Shown: positions 9,347 to 19,318, counted from the stretch's first letter. The stretch is 64,000 bases of DNA from an uncultured Clostridia bacterium (GCA_934133005.1 CAKPAI010000005.1:1-64000); one strand, 5' to 3'. The notes: generated by a model not told the origin, from the sequence alone. A program made the numbers and translations.

Positions 9347-10405
9347 ATGGAAGGAATAAAAATAGGAAATAAAAAGTCAAAATATCCTATCATTCAAGGT
9401 GGAATGGGAGTAGGAGTTTCTATGCATAATCTAGCAGGAAATGTAAGTAAAGAAGGTGGCATTGGAGTAATTTCAACAGCAGATATCGGATATCAAGAAG
9501 CAGATTTTAGTACAAATCCATTGAAAGCAAATTTAAGGGCAATAGGAAAAGAAATAAAAAAAGCAAGAGAAATTGCAGGAGAAGATAAAATAATTGGTGT
9601 AAATATAATGGTAGCTTTAAAAGATTATGCAGAAATAGTAAAAGAATGTGTAAAACAAAAAATTGATTTAATTATATCTGGTGCAGGTATTCCAAAGGAA
9701 TTGCCTGAATATGTTAATGGGTCTACAACAAAGATTGCTCCAATAGTATCATCATTAAGATGTTGTAAATTGATAGTTAAACACTGGATAAAAAAATATA
9801 ATTATGTTCCAGACATGATAGTTATTGAAGGACCAGAAGCTGGTGGACATTTAGGATATAAAAGAGAAGAATTAGAAGAAGAAACTAAACCAAAATTAGA
9901 AAACATAACTAAAGAAATTGTTGACTACATAAATGGGATTGAAAAAGAAACAGGAAAAGATATTCCAGTAATTGCAGCAGGCGGAATATGGGATTCTGCA
10001 GATATTAAAAAATATTTAAATTTAGGAGCAAGTGGAGTACAGATGGCAACAAGGTTTGTTGCAACAAATGAGTGTGACGCTTCAATGGAATTTAAAGAGG
10101 CTTATGTTAATGCTAAAGAAGAAGACATAAAGATAATCAATAGTCCTGTAGGAATGCCAGGAAGAGCTATATGCAATAACTTTATAAAAAAAGTAGAAAA
10201 AGAAAAATGCAAAATAGATAAATGTTATAATTGCATTAAAACTTGCAATATAATAAATAGCCCATACTGCATTACAAAAGCATTAATAAATTCTGTAAAG
10301 GGACAAACAGAAGATGGATTAATTTTTTGTGGCAGTAACGTTAGCAGAATAAAAGAAATTGTTTCTGTCAAAGATTTAATGCAGGAATTGGTTTGCGAAC
10401 TATAG
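9347..10405 (+). CDS. flavin-dependent nitronate monooxygenase / FabK-like enoyl-ACP reductase
   Basis: FMN TIM-barrel protein of the 2-nitropropane dioxygenase/FabK superfamily. Visible are PIIQGGMGVGVS near residues 14-25, VSKEGGIGVIS, VIEGPEAGGHLG near 159-170 and VIAAGGIWDSADI, which together form the flavin site. The C-terminal 80 residues are cysteine-rich (CKIDKCYNCIKTC and a later FCGSN), which is typical of a clostridial subgroup and could bind a metal or iron-sulfur cluster. Its place at the end of the fab operon suggests enoyl-ACP reduction or detoxification tied to it. Sequence alone does not separate the two. FabI is already present, so its reductase role may be redundant. Confidence 0.75.
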   Translation: MEGIKIGNKKSKYPIIQGGMGVGVSMHNLAGNVSKEGGIGVISTADIGYQEADFSTNPLKANLRAIGKEIKKAREIAGEDKIIGVNIMVALKDYAEIVKECVKQKIDLIISGAGIPKELPEYVNGSTTKIAPIVSSLRCCKLIVKHWIKKYNYVPDMIVIEGPEAGGHLGYKREELEEETKPKLENITKEIVDYINGIEKETGKDIPVIAAGGIWDSADIKKYLNLGASGVQMATRFVATNECDASMEFKEAYVNAKEEDIKIINSPVGMPGRAICNNFIKKVEKEKCKIDKCYNCIKTCNIINSPYCITKALINSVKGQTEDGLIFCGSNVSRIKEIVSVKDLMQELVCEL

Positions 10406-10517
10406 CATTGTGACAAGCAAAATCAGATACAAATATAAAAGATATAAAAGAATATGCCTTGACAAAAATGTAAAAGTAAATAATAATTATAAATATAAAA
10501 TGAAAAGGGGGGATTTT

Positions 10518-12114
10518 ATGAACACAAAGTATATTTTTGTAACAGGAGGAGTAGTTTCAGGATTAGGAAAAGGAATAACTGCAGCATCACTTCGGAAGAT
10601 TACTAAAAAACAGAGGATACAAAGTAACAATTCAAAAATTAGATCCATATATAAATGTAGATCCAGGAACAATGAATCCTTGTGAACATGGAGAAGTATT
10701 TGTAACTGAGGATGGAGCTGAGACTGATCTTGATTTAGGACATTATGAAAGATTTATTGACGAAAATCTAACAAAAAATTCAAGCATAACTACAGGCAGA
10801 ATTTACTCAAATGTTATTGAAAAAGAGAGAAGGGGAGACTATCTAGGAAAAACAGTTCAAATAATCCCACATATTACAAATGAAATAAAAGACCATATTT
10901 ACAGTTTTGAAAAACATGATATAGATATAGTAATTACTGAAATAGGTGGAACAGTGGGAGATATTGAAAGCTTACCATTTATTGAAGCAATACGTCAAAT
11001 TGGAGTTGAAAAAAATCCGGAAGATGTTTTATATATACATGTAACATTACTTCCATATATAAAGTGTTCAAATGAGTTAAAATCTAAACCAACACAACAT
11101 TCAGTAAAAGAATTACAGAGTTTAGGAATAAAACCTCAAATATTAGTATGTAGAAGTGAAGTTGAAATTTTAGATGGTATGAAAGAAAAAATTTCATTAT
11201 TTTGTAATGTTCGAAAAAGTAGTGTTATACAAAATAAAACTGTTGATTGCTTATATTCAGTTCCTTTAATGTTAGAAGAAGAAGGTCTAGCAAGAGAAGT
11301 TTGCAACTACTTAAAATTAGATAGATATGTACCAGATAACAGACAATGGGAAAAAATGATTGAAAATATTAGAAAAATTAACAAGGAAGTAAGAGTTGCA
11401 ATAGTCGGAAAATATGTAAGTCTAGCTGATTCATACTTATCAGTTATAGAAAGCTTGACACATGCAGGCTTTGAAAATGATGTAAAAGTAAAAATTGATC
11501 TAATAGATTCTGAAAAAATAAATAGTGGTAATGTAAATGAAATTCTAGGAAAATATAAAGCAGTGGTTGTTCCAGGCGGATTTGGAACAAGAGGAATTGA
11601 AGGAAAAATAGAAACTATTAAATGGGTAAGAGAAAATAATATTCCATTTTTAGGAATATGCTTGGGAATGCAGATGGCGGTAATAGAATTTGCAAAAAAT
11701 GTATTGAAGATAAAAGACGCCAATTCTACAGAGATAGATGCTAATACTGCAAATCCAGTAATACACATAATGGAAGAGCAAAAAGATGTGAATGAAAAAG
11801 GTGGAACTATGAGGCTAGGAAGCTATCCTTGCATATTAAAAGAGGGAAGTTTGGCAAAAAAATTATATAAAGAAGAGCAAATTGCCGAAAGACATAGACA
11901 TAGATATGAGTTTAATAATGATTATAGAGAAAGATTAGAAAATGCAGGATTAGTATGTTCAGGAACTTCTCCTGATGGAAAATTAGTTGAGATAATAGAA
12001 ATTAAAAATCATCCATATTTTATTGCAAGTCAATTTCACCCAGAATTAAAATCAAGGCCTAATAGACCAGCTCCATTATTTGTAGGATTAATAAAGGCCG
12101 CTACTCAAATATAA
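10518..12114 (+). CDS. pyrG: CTP synthase, +1 frameshift at CGG
   Basis: Aminates UTP to CTP with glutamine. The amidoligase domain begins TGGVVSGLGKGITAASLG, and the glutaminase domain has FLGICLGMQMAV (nucleophile Cys) and QFHPELKSRP (His-x-Glu). In frame 0 the N-terminal piece stops at 10685 after the CGG at 10593-10595. Skipping C10593 gives ASLGRLLKNRGYKVTIQK and a 531-residue enzyme, normal for PyrG. The part before the shift holds the nucleotide-binding loop, so the downstream fragment alone could not work. The ATG at 10518 is preceded by a G-rich ribosome site (GGGGGG at 10507-10512). A hairpin terminator follows the stop. Confidence 0.93.
10590..10596 (+). other. putative +1 frameshift site CTT CGG A in pyrG
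   Basis: Frame 0 reads Leu-CGG-Lys. Skipping C10593 reads Leu-GGA(Gly)-Arg, restoring the invariant SLGRLLK region of CTP synthase. The conservation of this stretch makes this the clearest of the five sites. Confidence 0.7.
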
Positions 12115-12164
12115 AAACATGAAGAGAGTTGCTAAAAAATAGCAAAATCTCTTTATGTTTTTTT
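12115..12164 (+). terminator. rho-independent terminator after pyrG
   Basis: AAACAT-GAAGAGA...GCT pairs with AGC...TCTCTTT-ATGTTT around an A-rich loop, followed by a run of T. It closes the fab-pyrG region. Confidence 0.75.
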
Positions 12165-12165
12165 A

Positions 12166-12194
12166 TTGCAAATTGTATCAAGATATAATATAAT
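12166..12194 (+). promoter_or_regulatory. sigma-A-type promoter for the M6 peptidase gene
   Basis: TTGCAA at 12166-12171, a 17-base spacer, then TATAAT at 12189-12194, about 40 bases before the chosen start. It directly follows the pyrG terminator. Confidence 0.6.
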
Positions 12195-12232
12195 TTATTT
12201 AATGATAAAAGAAAATAATGAGGAATTTAAGT

Positions 12233-14824
12233 ATGAACAAAAGAATAATTATGCTAATACTAATTTTAACAATAACAGTAATAATAACAATCCCAACAGT
12301 TTCAAATGCAAATACATCGGACAAAAATGAAGAAAATTTTGCAAATGTTGTATTTTTTGCATATTTTAAAGGAGATATAGAAGGAAAAGAATACTTAGTA
12401 AATAATTTTGATAATTTTAAGGAAATGTATGATGGGAGTGGTGAACTTTCAGTAAAAGGATACTTAAATAAAGTCTCTTATGGAAAATTTAATCTAATAA
12501 ATATTTTTCCACAATATAATGGAAAGACTTTGGTACCAATAGAATTACCATGTACAAGTGAAGGATTAGAAAATACGAACGAAGATTATACAATAATACA
12601 AAGTATCATATCTGCAATACCTAATAGTCAAGAACTTCTTGATTATAATAATGATGGATATATAGATAATTTTTCTATAATATTAAAAGGTGGTTCTGAA
12701 AATGCAAGTTCAAATTCTACACTTGTGAGCCATAAAAGTGATTATGCAGGAAACGAAAAGTGGTCTAATAAGCAACTAGGAAGTTATAATATGCTAAATA
12801 CATATACAATAGGTACTAATAAAGCGGGAGTAATAACTCATGAATTTATGCATTCTTTAGGTTATCCAGATTTATATAACTATGATGAAACATATCCTGT
12901 ATATACATGGGATATTATGGGTGCCGTTAATGAAAAAATGTCATATCCGCTAGCATATTTGAGAATGAAATTTTCAAATTGGCTAACAATAGATACAATA
13001 ACTAGTAGTACAACTTTAACACTAGATACTCAATATAATGTAAATGGAAATAAAGCTTACATTCTAAAATCACCGTTAAATGAATATGAATTGTTTGTAG
13101 TTGAATTTAGAAAGAAGGCTAAAGATTTGGATCATATAGATAGGCTTATGTATGATTCAGGAATAATTGTATATAGAGTAAATACGAAAGTCGAAGGGTT
13201 GAGCAATAATAGGGGAGAAACAGGAGTATATGTATTTAGAGATGAAAGTGCAAACTCATCCCAAAGAGTATCTGCATATATGGCATCATTTTCAAAAGAA
13301 CAAGGAAAGACTACTATTGGAAATAAAGATTTAAGTATTACAAAAGGAGCATTAACTTTCAGTGACGGTTCAAACTCTGGAATAGTAATAAGTAATATCT
13401 CAAGTAATAGTGGAGAACAAATGACACTAGATGTATATATACCAGAGCAAGAAAAATATGACACATGGAAAGAAATTAATTTTACGGATGAAATTGGTAA
13501 TAATACGAATAAAAAAGCAAGTATTTTATCTTACAACAATAAAATATATTCAGTATCTATAGGAAATAATAAAATATATACTAAAACATATGATACAAAG
13601 TGGCATACAGTTAGCATTAATGAATTTGCAGATACAAGTAATATTACTAATATAGATTTAATTGAAGTTAAAGGAAACTTATATCTATTAGAATCACAAT
13701 ATGAAAAAATTGCTGTATACCAATTTTATGATAATAATTGGAAAGAAATAACTAAATTAAGTGATACAAATGGAGTAAGTGGTTATAAAAAATACAATGA
13801 TGAATTGTATTTAACTAATATTGATAAAAGTGGAAAAAATATAGAAATATTTAAACTAGAAAATGATATATGGAAAAGCATTAAAAAGTATAATTGCAAT
13901 AATGAATTTGTTGGAGATCCAAAAATAGAAATAGTAAATGACATTTTATATTCAATAAATAGAACTGCTGATGGTACAATAAAGATGTATCAATTAAAAG
14001 ATGGGATGTTTAGTGAAATAAAGACTACAATGAATTCAAATCAATATGATGTGATTTCAAAAGATAATAAAATATATTTTATTTTGGGTTGTGATTATAA
14101 TAAAAACAAAATGAGGGTTGTAATATTTGATGGGAAAAACTTTGAAACAGTAAATACAAATGTAGAACTTGGCTTCCCACAAGTAACAATAGCTCAAGGG
14201 TATATATATATATTAGCGATGGATCAAAAAGCTTCAGGACAAACTAGCATATATATTTATGATGAAAAAGATAAAACTTTAAAACAAGTAGGATTAAATG
14301 TAGACAATGGTGCGGATTTTAATAATATAAGTTTTACGTCGTTAAATAATAAAATTTATGTTATGTTGAAAAGAATTACTGATGGAGCTTTTATAGTCAA
14401 AGAAAAAGAATTAGAAACAAAAAAAGATAATAAAACATTAGAACAATATTTAATAGAGGCAGGTTATAAAGTTGAAGGAGAGTATGTAAGAGGATTCAAC
14501 TTAAATGAAAGTATAATAGAAATAAGAGCTAAATTAAACAATTCAGAAATAAATATACAACATAATAAGGATGTAATTTCAACAGGAGTAAAATTTAGTT
14601 ACAAAGGTGAAGAAATTACAGGAATTGTATGTGGAGATATAGATGGTGACGGAAGAATAAATTCACTAGATCTGCTAAAAATGAGACAACATCTAATAAA
14701 GAAGATTGAATTGACTGGAGCTAATAAAAAAGCAGCTTCAATAGCAAATAATGCACAGATAAATTCATTAGATTTATTAAAGCTAAGAAGGCACTTAATA
14801 AAAATTGAGATAATAAAACAATAG
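12233..14824 (+). CDS. secreted M6-type metalloprotease with C-terminal dockerin
   Basis: Predicted extracellular zinc protease. A signal peptide covers about residues 1-30. The zinc motif HEFMHSLGYPDLY lies near residue 203, followed by TWDIMG, an M6/immune-inhibitor-A-like arrangement. The middle (about 410-730) has beta-propeller-like repeats built on short N-K-I-Y strands. The C terminus is a type I dockerin: GDIDGDGRINSLDLLKMRQH has a complete calcium loop, while the second copy (NAQINSLDLLKLRRHLI) has lost its loop aspartates. I start at 12233 because GAGGA at 12220-12224 serves it better than the ATG at 12218. The dockerin implies attachment to a cohesin partner, possibly the anchored protein encoded next. 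Confidence 0.82.
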   Translation: MNKRIIMLILILTITVIITIPTVSNANTSDKNEENFANVVFFAYFKGDIEGKEYLVNNFDNFKEMYDGSGELSVKGYLNKVSYGKFNLINIFPQYNGKTLVPIELPCTSEGLENTNEDYTIIQSIISAIPNSQELLDYNNDGYIDNFSIILKGGSENASSNSTLVSHKSDYAGNEKWSNKQLGSYNMLNTYTIGTNKAGVITHEFMHSLGYPDLYNYDETYPVYTWDIMGAVNEKMSYPLAYLRMKFSNWLTIDTITSSTTLTLDTQYNVNGNKAYILKSPLNEYELFVVEFRKKAKDLDHIDRLMYDSGIIVYRVNTKVEGLSNNRGETGVYVFRDESANSSQRVSAYMASFSKEQGKTTIGNKDLSITKGALTFSDGSNSGIVISNISSNSGEQMTLDVYIPEQEKYDTWKEINFTDEIGNNTNKKASILSYNNKIYSVSIGNNKIYTKTYDTKWHTVSINEFADTSNITNIDLIEVKGNLYLLESQYEKIAVYQFYDNNWKEITKLSDTNGVSGYKKYNDELYLTNIDKSGKNIEIFKLENDIWKSIKKYNCNNEFVGDPKIEIVNDILYSINRTADGTIKMYQLKDGMFSEIKTTMNSNQYDVISKDNKIYFILGCDYNKNKMRVVIFDGKNFETVNTNVELGFPQVTIAQGYIYILAMDQKASGQTSIYIYDEKDKTLKQVGLNVDNGADFNNISFTSLNNKIYVMLKRITDGAFIVKEKELETKKDNKTLEQYLIEAGYKVEGEYVRGFNLNESIIEIRAKLNNSEINIQHNKDVISTGVKFSYKGEEITGIVCGDIDGDGRINSLDLLKMRQHLIKKIELTGANKKAASIANNAQINSLDLLKLRRHLIKIEIIKQ

Positions 14825-14843
14825 AAAAAATAGGAGTTTGATA

Positions 14844-16067
14844 ATGATAAAAAAGTATAGAAAATTATTAATAATTACCATTATAATGTTTACTATTCTA
14901 ATAATAACTAAGAATACTATGGCAAAAGGAGTAGCATCTATATCTGGGCCTAGCTCTGTGGAAAGTGGTCAAAGTGTCACGGTTACAGTTAATTTGAACA
15001 ATATTGCTTCTTGGAATATTGCAATTTCTGTTTCAGGTGCTGCAAGTGGAGATACTAAAAGATTTGCTGATGCAACAGAAGATGCATCAAACACAAATAA
15101 GAGTTTTAGTTTTACATGTAAGAGTGTTGGAGAAGGAACAATAGTAATAAAGGTTGAAGGTGATATGTCAACTGAAGAAGGTGAAAATACAGAAGTTAAT
15201 GTAACAAAAACAATAACAGTTACAAAAAAACAAGAAGAAGTAGTTGAAAAGCCAATAATACCAGTTCAACCGAATCCTACTCCAGAAGAAAAACAAGAAA
15301 CTAGTCCAAAAGAAGAACTAAATAGTAGTAATAATATAAACAATTCAAATAATAAAAAAGAGGAAACAAAGGCCGACAATATAAGCAATAAAATAGACGA
15401 TGAAAAACAAGAAGAAAATAAGAAGAAACAAGAAGAACTTTCAAACAATAATTTATCAAGTCTTAGTGTAAGCAATTATAATCTAAAACCAGATTTTAAT
15501 GAAAATATAACAGAATATGAGTTAGAATTACCAATTACAGAACAAAAAATTGAGATAAATGCTATTGCAAAATCAGAGTTAGCTGTAGTGGAAGGAATTG
15601 GAGAACTTTTTGTAAATGAAGGAGATAACATTTTTGAAATCTGCGTAATATCTGGAAATGGAGAAAAGAAAACTTATAAAATAAATGCAAAAGTTATAGA
15701 TAATAATCCAATAAAAATATTTATAAATGAAAAAGAATATACAATAGTTAAAAGAAAGAATGTTTTGGAAAATCCAGATGAAGAAAGTTTATCCGATTCT
15801 GAAATAAAAATAAACAATGAGATTATACCAGTTTTTAAAAATGATACAAATGGCGAGATAGTTATTGGAGTAAAAGATACAAATAACAATATAGAATATT
15901 TTGAATTAAAAGATATCAAATTAAAAGCAAATAAACTTAATACTAAAGAAGAAAACAAAAATAGTAATATACTAATGATAGTAAGTATTGTGTTAGGAAT
16001 ATATTTTGTAATATCAGTAATAATAATTATTATTTTAGTAAAGAGAATAAGGAAAAATATTACATAA
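14844..16067 (+). CDS. membrane-anchored surface protein with Ig-like and cadherin-like beta-sandwich domains
   Basis: A signal peptide (about residues 1-28) is followed by a beta-sandwich domain of about 100 residues starting ASISGPSSVESGQSVTVTV. This start resembles cohesin or bacterial Ig domains, but I cannot assign it. A low-complexity Glu/Lys/Asn/Ser linker (about 135-205) leads to a cadherin-like beta-sandwich (LSSLSVSNYNLKPDFNENI, about 207-290). Near the end is a transmembrane helix (ILMIVSIVLGIYFVISVII) with a basic tail. So it is exported and held in the membrane with its domains outside. TAGGAG at 14831-14836 selects the ATG at 14844 over a TTG at 14838. It sits 19 bases after the dockerin protease and may act as its cell-surface partner. 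Confidence 0.65.
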   Translation: MIKKYRKLLIITIIMFTILIITKNTMAKGVASISGPSSVESGQSVTVTVNLNNIASWNIAISVSGAASGDTKRFADATEDASNTNKSFSFTCKSVGEGTIVIKVEGDMSTEEGENTEVNVTKTITVTKKQEEVVEKPIIPVQPNPTPEEKQETSPKEELNSSNNINNSNNKKEETKADNISNKIDDEKQEENKKKQEELSNNNLSSLSVSNYNLKPDFNENITEYELELPITEQKIEINAIAKSELAVVEGIGELFVNEGDNIFEICVISGNGEKKTYKINAKVIDNNPIKIFINEKEYTIVKRKNVLENPDEESLSDSEIKINNEIIPVFKNDTNGEIVIGVKDTNNNIEYFELKDIKLKANKLNTKEENKNSNILMIVSIVLGIYFVISVIIIIILVKRIRKNIT

Positions 16068-16146
16068 ATATTTTTATAAAAACTATTGCTAATAATTAAT
16101 ATTGTATGATATTATGAATGTGAAAATATGAAAAGGAGAAAAAATT

Positions 16147-16746
16147 ATGAAAAAACAGACGATGGCAATTATAATTATCGCGATTGTAGTTGCAATAATT
16201 GCAGTAGCGATAGCATTTGTTACCTTTACTAATAAGGAGGATATCAAAAGTAATGTAAAGCTTGAAAGTGCACAAGACATTACAAAAATGTTTTCATCTA
16301 TTTATGCAAGCTTAAAAGACAGTTTACCAGACTTAGAAACAGAGACTATAGATATTTCTGATGATATGATGGTTGAAGGATATACTGGACTTAAATCAGC
16401 TGAAAATATTGAATTACTAGTTGTATCAGAACCACTTATGAGTTCGCAAGCATATTCAGCAGTTGCTATAAAAGTGAAAAATGGAACTGATATAGAAGCA
16501 ATGAAGCAAGAAATATTAAATAATATCGATATGGGGAAATGGATATGTGTTTCTGCAGAAAAAATCTATATAACGAATCATGATAATGTTATATTCTTTG
16601 TTATGTCTGATGAAGATTGGGCAAAGTCAGTATATGAAAACTTTAAGAAATTCGTAAGTAATGAAGTAGGCAAGGAATTAGAAAAAACAGGAGAAGAAGA
16701 TGGAAATATAGAGCTTCCACCAGAAATGATGGTAACAGTACAATAA
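16147..16746 (+). CDS. membrane-anchored protein of unknown function, DUF4358-like
   Basis: A single N-terminal hydrophobic helix (AIIIIAIVVAIIAVAIAFV, about residues 7-25) anchors an outside domain of about 170 residues. The core, with YSAVAIKVKNGTDIEAMKQ and a following strand IYITNHDNVIFFVMSDE, weakly resembles DUF4358 proteins that often neighbour MBOAT acyltransferases in clostridia. The assignment rests on pattern and neighbourhood only. It has its own AAAAGGAG ribosome site and a hairpin terminator after the stop, so it may be a single-gene unit. No catalytic motif is evident. Confidence 0.5.
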   Translation: MKKQTMAIIIIAIVVAIIAVAIAFVTFTNKEDIKSNVKLESAQDITKMFSSIYASLKDSLPDLETETIDISDDMMVEGYTGLKSAENIELLVVSEPLMSSQAYSAVAIKVKNGTDIEAMKQEILNNIDMGKWICVSAEKIYITNHDNVIFFVMSDEDWAKSVYENFKKFVSNEVGKELEKTGEEDGNIELPPEMMVTVQ

Positions 16747-16752
16747 TAAATG

Positions 16753-16784
16753 AAACTTCCAATTTGACTATTGGAAGTTTTTTG
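16753..16784 (+). terminator. terminator after the DUF4358-like gene
   Basis: AAACTTCCAA and TTGGAAGTTT form a 10-base stem followed by T residues. Confidence 0.8.
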
Positions 16785-16816
16785 TATAATTTTCTAACAG
16801 GAAAGGGAATGTAAAA

Positions 16817-18208
16817 ATGTTATTTACAAGCATTAGTTTTTTGTATTATTTTTTGCCAGTAGTTATAATTTTATATTTTGCAATGCCTAAAAAAGCTAAA
16901 AATGTAATTTTACTTATAGCATCGCTTATATTTTATTTTTATGGAGAACCTAAATATATTTTTCTTATGCTGGCAGAAATAATAATTGCATACTTTGGGG
17001 CTATTCTAATAGATAAATATAAAAGTAAAAAACTACTAATTTTGATACTTACTATTCATTTAGGCTTACTCGGAATTTTTAAGTACGCAGATTTTACAAT
17101 AAAAAATATAAATTTCTTATTTAAAAGCCAAATTCCACTATTAAAATTAGCTTTACCAATAGGAATTTCGTTTTTTACTTTTCAAATTATAAGTTACATA
17201 GTAGACGTATATAATGGAAAAGTAAAAGTACAAAAAAGTTTTATTAAACTTGCAACATATGTATCACTGTTTCCTCAGTTAATAGCAGGACCAATAGTTA
17301 GATATGAAACTATAGAAAATGAATTAGAAAATAGAACACATAGTTTTGAAAATTTTGCTTATGGAGTTAGAAGATTCATTTTAGGTCTTTCAAAGAAAGT
17401 TCTAATTGCAAATATGCTAGGCGAATTATGCAGTAATTTTATGTCTGTGACAGAAAAAAGTGTAGTGCTTTATTGGATGTTTGGAATAAGTTATATGTTA
17501 CAAATATATTTTGACTTTTCTGCTTATTCTGATATGGCAATAGGACTTGGAAGAATGTTTGGATTCCATTTTTTAGAGAATTTCAATTATCCATATATAT
17601 CTAAAAGCATAACTGAGTTTTGGAGAAGGTGGCACATATCACTTAGTTCATGGTTTAAAGATTATGTATATATTCCATTAGGTGGCAACAGAAAAGGAAC
17701 TAAAATATTAATAAGAAATATTTTAATTGTGTGGACGTTAACAGGAATATGGCATGGAGCAAGTTGGAATTTTGTTATATGGGGACTTTTATTTGGAATA
17801 ATTTTAATTATCGAAAAATTATGGCTTGGAAAATTTATAGAAAAACTTCCAACTATAATTAGAAGAATATATGTATTGTTTATTGTTATGATAAGTTTTA
17901 TTATATTTAATGGAAATAGTTTGCAAGATATATGGAATAATATCATAGGACTTTTTGGAGTAAATAATTTGCCAGTAAGTAATAGTTATACAATATATTA
18001 TTTAAGAAATTATATAATCGTAATAATTATCGCCCTAATAGGAGCAACTCCAATTTTGAAAAACACAATCGAAAAATTAAAGCAGAATGATAAAATAGAA
18101 AGAATTATTAATATTTTAGAACCAATATTGTTAATAATCTTACTATTAGTAATAACTGCATATCTAGTTGATAATTCATACAATCCATTTTTATATTTTA
18201 GATTTTAA
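16817..18208 (+). CDS. MBOAT-family membrane-bound O-acyltransferase
   Basis: Multi-pass membrane enzyme of the AlgI/DltB type that moves acyl groups, usually acetyl, across the membrane onto an extracellular polysaccharide. Hydrophobic helices run through the protein. The family motifs are FPQLIAGPIVRY, YFDFSAYSDMAIGLGRMFGF, FWRRWHISLSSWFKDYVYIPLGG and TGIWHGASWNFVIWG, the last with the conserved His. Length 463 is normal. It is followed 12 bases later by a DHHW-type partner, the usual two-gene acetylation module. The polysaccharide acceptor is not indicated by nearby genes. Confidence 0.88.
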   Translation: MLFTSISFLYYFLPVVIILYFAMPKKAKNVILLIASLIFYFYGEPKYIFLMLAEIIIAYFGAILIDKYKSKKLLILILTIHLGLLGIFKYADFTIKNINFLFKSQIPLLKLALPIGISFFTFQIISYIVDVYNGKVKVQKSFIKLATYVSLFPQLIAGPIVRYETIENELENRTHSFENFAYGVRRFILGLSKKVLIANMLGELCSNFMSVTEKSVVLYWMFGISYMLQIYFDFSAYSDMAIGLGRMFGFHFLENFNYPYISKSITEFWRRWHISLSSWFKDYVYIPLGGNRKGTKILIRNILIVWTLTGIWHGASWNFVIWGLLFGIILIIEKLWLGKFIEKLPTIIRRIYVLFIVMISFIIFNGNSLQDIWNNIIGLFGVNNLPVSNSYTIYYLRNYIIVIIIALIGATPILKNTIEKLKQNDKIERIINILEPILLIILLLVITAYLVDNSYNPFLYFRF

Positions 18209-18220
18209 GGAGGAAGCAAG

Positions 18221-19309
18221 ATGTCAAATAAAATTAAAAATATTGTAGTAACTATAGCTTTTTTAATACTAATAATAAGCTTCTTTTTAGTAAATCTAAT
18301 AAAAAAAGATCAGAGTATTTCAATTTCAGAAAGAAGAAAACTTGCAAATTTCCCAAAAGCTACAGTAAATAATATATTTGATGGTACATTTTTTAAAAAG
18401 TTTGATGAATATGTAACAGATCAATTTGTAGAAAGAGAAGAATTTAGAAAAATAAAAGTAAATACAGAACTTAATATCTTAGGCAAAAAGAATTATAACA
18501 ACTTATATGAATATGATGGATATATAATTGAAATGATAAACCCATTAAATGAAAAATCTGTTAAAAATACTGTAAATAAAATAAATCAAATAAAAGAAAT
18601 GTATTTAAAACCCGAAAATAATGTGTACTTTACTATTGTGCCGGATAAAAATTACTTTGTAGATAATGGAAATTTAAAATTAGATTACAACAAATTAACT
18701 GAAATAATGAAAGACAATTTAAATTTTGCAAAATATATTGATATTAAATCAGATTTAGAGTTAAGTGATTACTATAAAACGGATTCCCATTGGAAGCAAG
18801 AAAATCTAAAAAAGATAGCAGAAAAAATAACAAAAGAGATGGATGCAGAAAATACAGTAAATTATAATGAGGTAGAAATAGCCGATTTTCAAGGAACATA
18901 TGCAGGAAGACTTCCAGTAAATAATCAGAATGATAAAATAAAGATATTAACTAATAATATTTTAGAAAATGCAAAAGTATTTAACTATGATATAAATAAG
19001 GAAGAAAAAATATATAATATGAATAAAATAAATTCATTAGATAAATATGATATATATTTATCTGGAGGTGTTTCACTTTTAGAAATTACAAACCAAGAAG
19101 CAAGTACAGAAAAAGAACTTATCGTATTTAGAGATTCATATGGAAGTAGCATAGTGCCATTACTAGTACCATCATATAAAAAAATTACTATGGTAGATAC
19201 AAGATATATCTCACCTAAACTATTAAAAAATTATATAGAATTTAGTGATCAAGATGTATTATTTATTTATAGTACCTTACTAATAAACAGTAGTGGAACA
19301 TTGAAATAA
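18221..19309 (+). CDS. DHHW-type (AlgJ/AlgX-like) polysaccharide acetylation partner
   Basis: SGNH-like outer partner of the MBOAT protein. One N-terminal helix (about residues 9-26) holds it at the outer membrane face. The signature is TDSHWKQE near residue 188, where the family usually has DxHW, and FRDSYGSSIVPLL near 303 provides the putative Ser. Together they suggest the Ser-His-Asp set that completes O-acetyl transfer. Length is 362 residues. It is the second gene of the acetylation module and has a GGAGG ribosome site 12 bases after the MBOAT gene. Confidence 0.82.
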   Translation: MSNKIKNIVVTIAFLILIISFFLVNLIKKDQSISISERRKLANFPKATVNNIFDGTFFKKFDEYVTDQFVEREEFRKIKVNTELNILGKKNYNNLYEYDGYIIEMINPLNEKSVKNTVNKINQIKEMYLKPENNVYFTIVPDKNYFVDNGNLKLDYNKLTEIMKDNLNFAKYIDIKSDLELSDYYKTDSHWKQENLKKIAEKITKEMDAENTVNYNEVEIADFQGTYAGRLPVNNQNDKIKILTNNILENAKVFNYDINKEEKIYNMNKINSLDKYDIYLSGGVSLLEITNQEASTEKELIVFRDSYGSSIVPLLVPSYKKITMVDTRYISPKLLKNYIEFSDQDVLFIYSTLLINSSGTLK

Positions 19310-19318
19310 CATGAAGAA

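Noticed and set aside
10405..10517. pyrG reiterative-transcription attenuator
   Set aside because: The G run before the ATG looks suggestive, but the Gram-positive pyrG mechanism needs an initially transcribed GGGC and a leader hairpin, and neither is visible. The G run is better read as a ribosome site.
11307..11768. Long antisense ORF in pyrG
   Set aside because: A frame shadow of a highly conserved CTP synthase domain with Ser/Thr/Ile-rich composition and no start signals.
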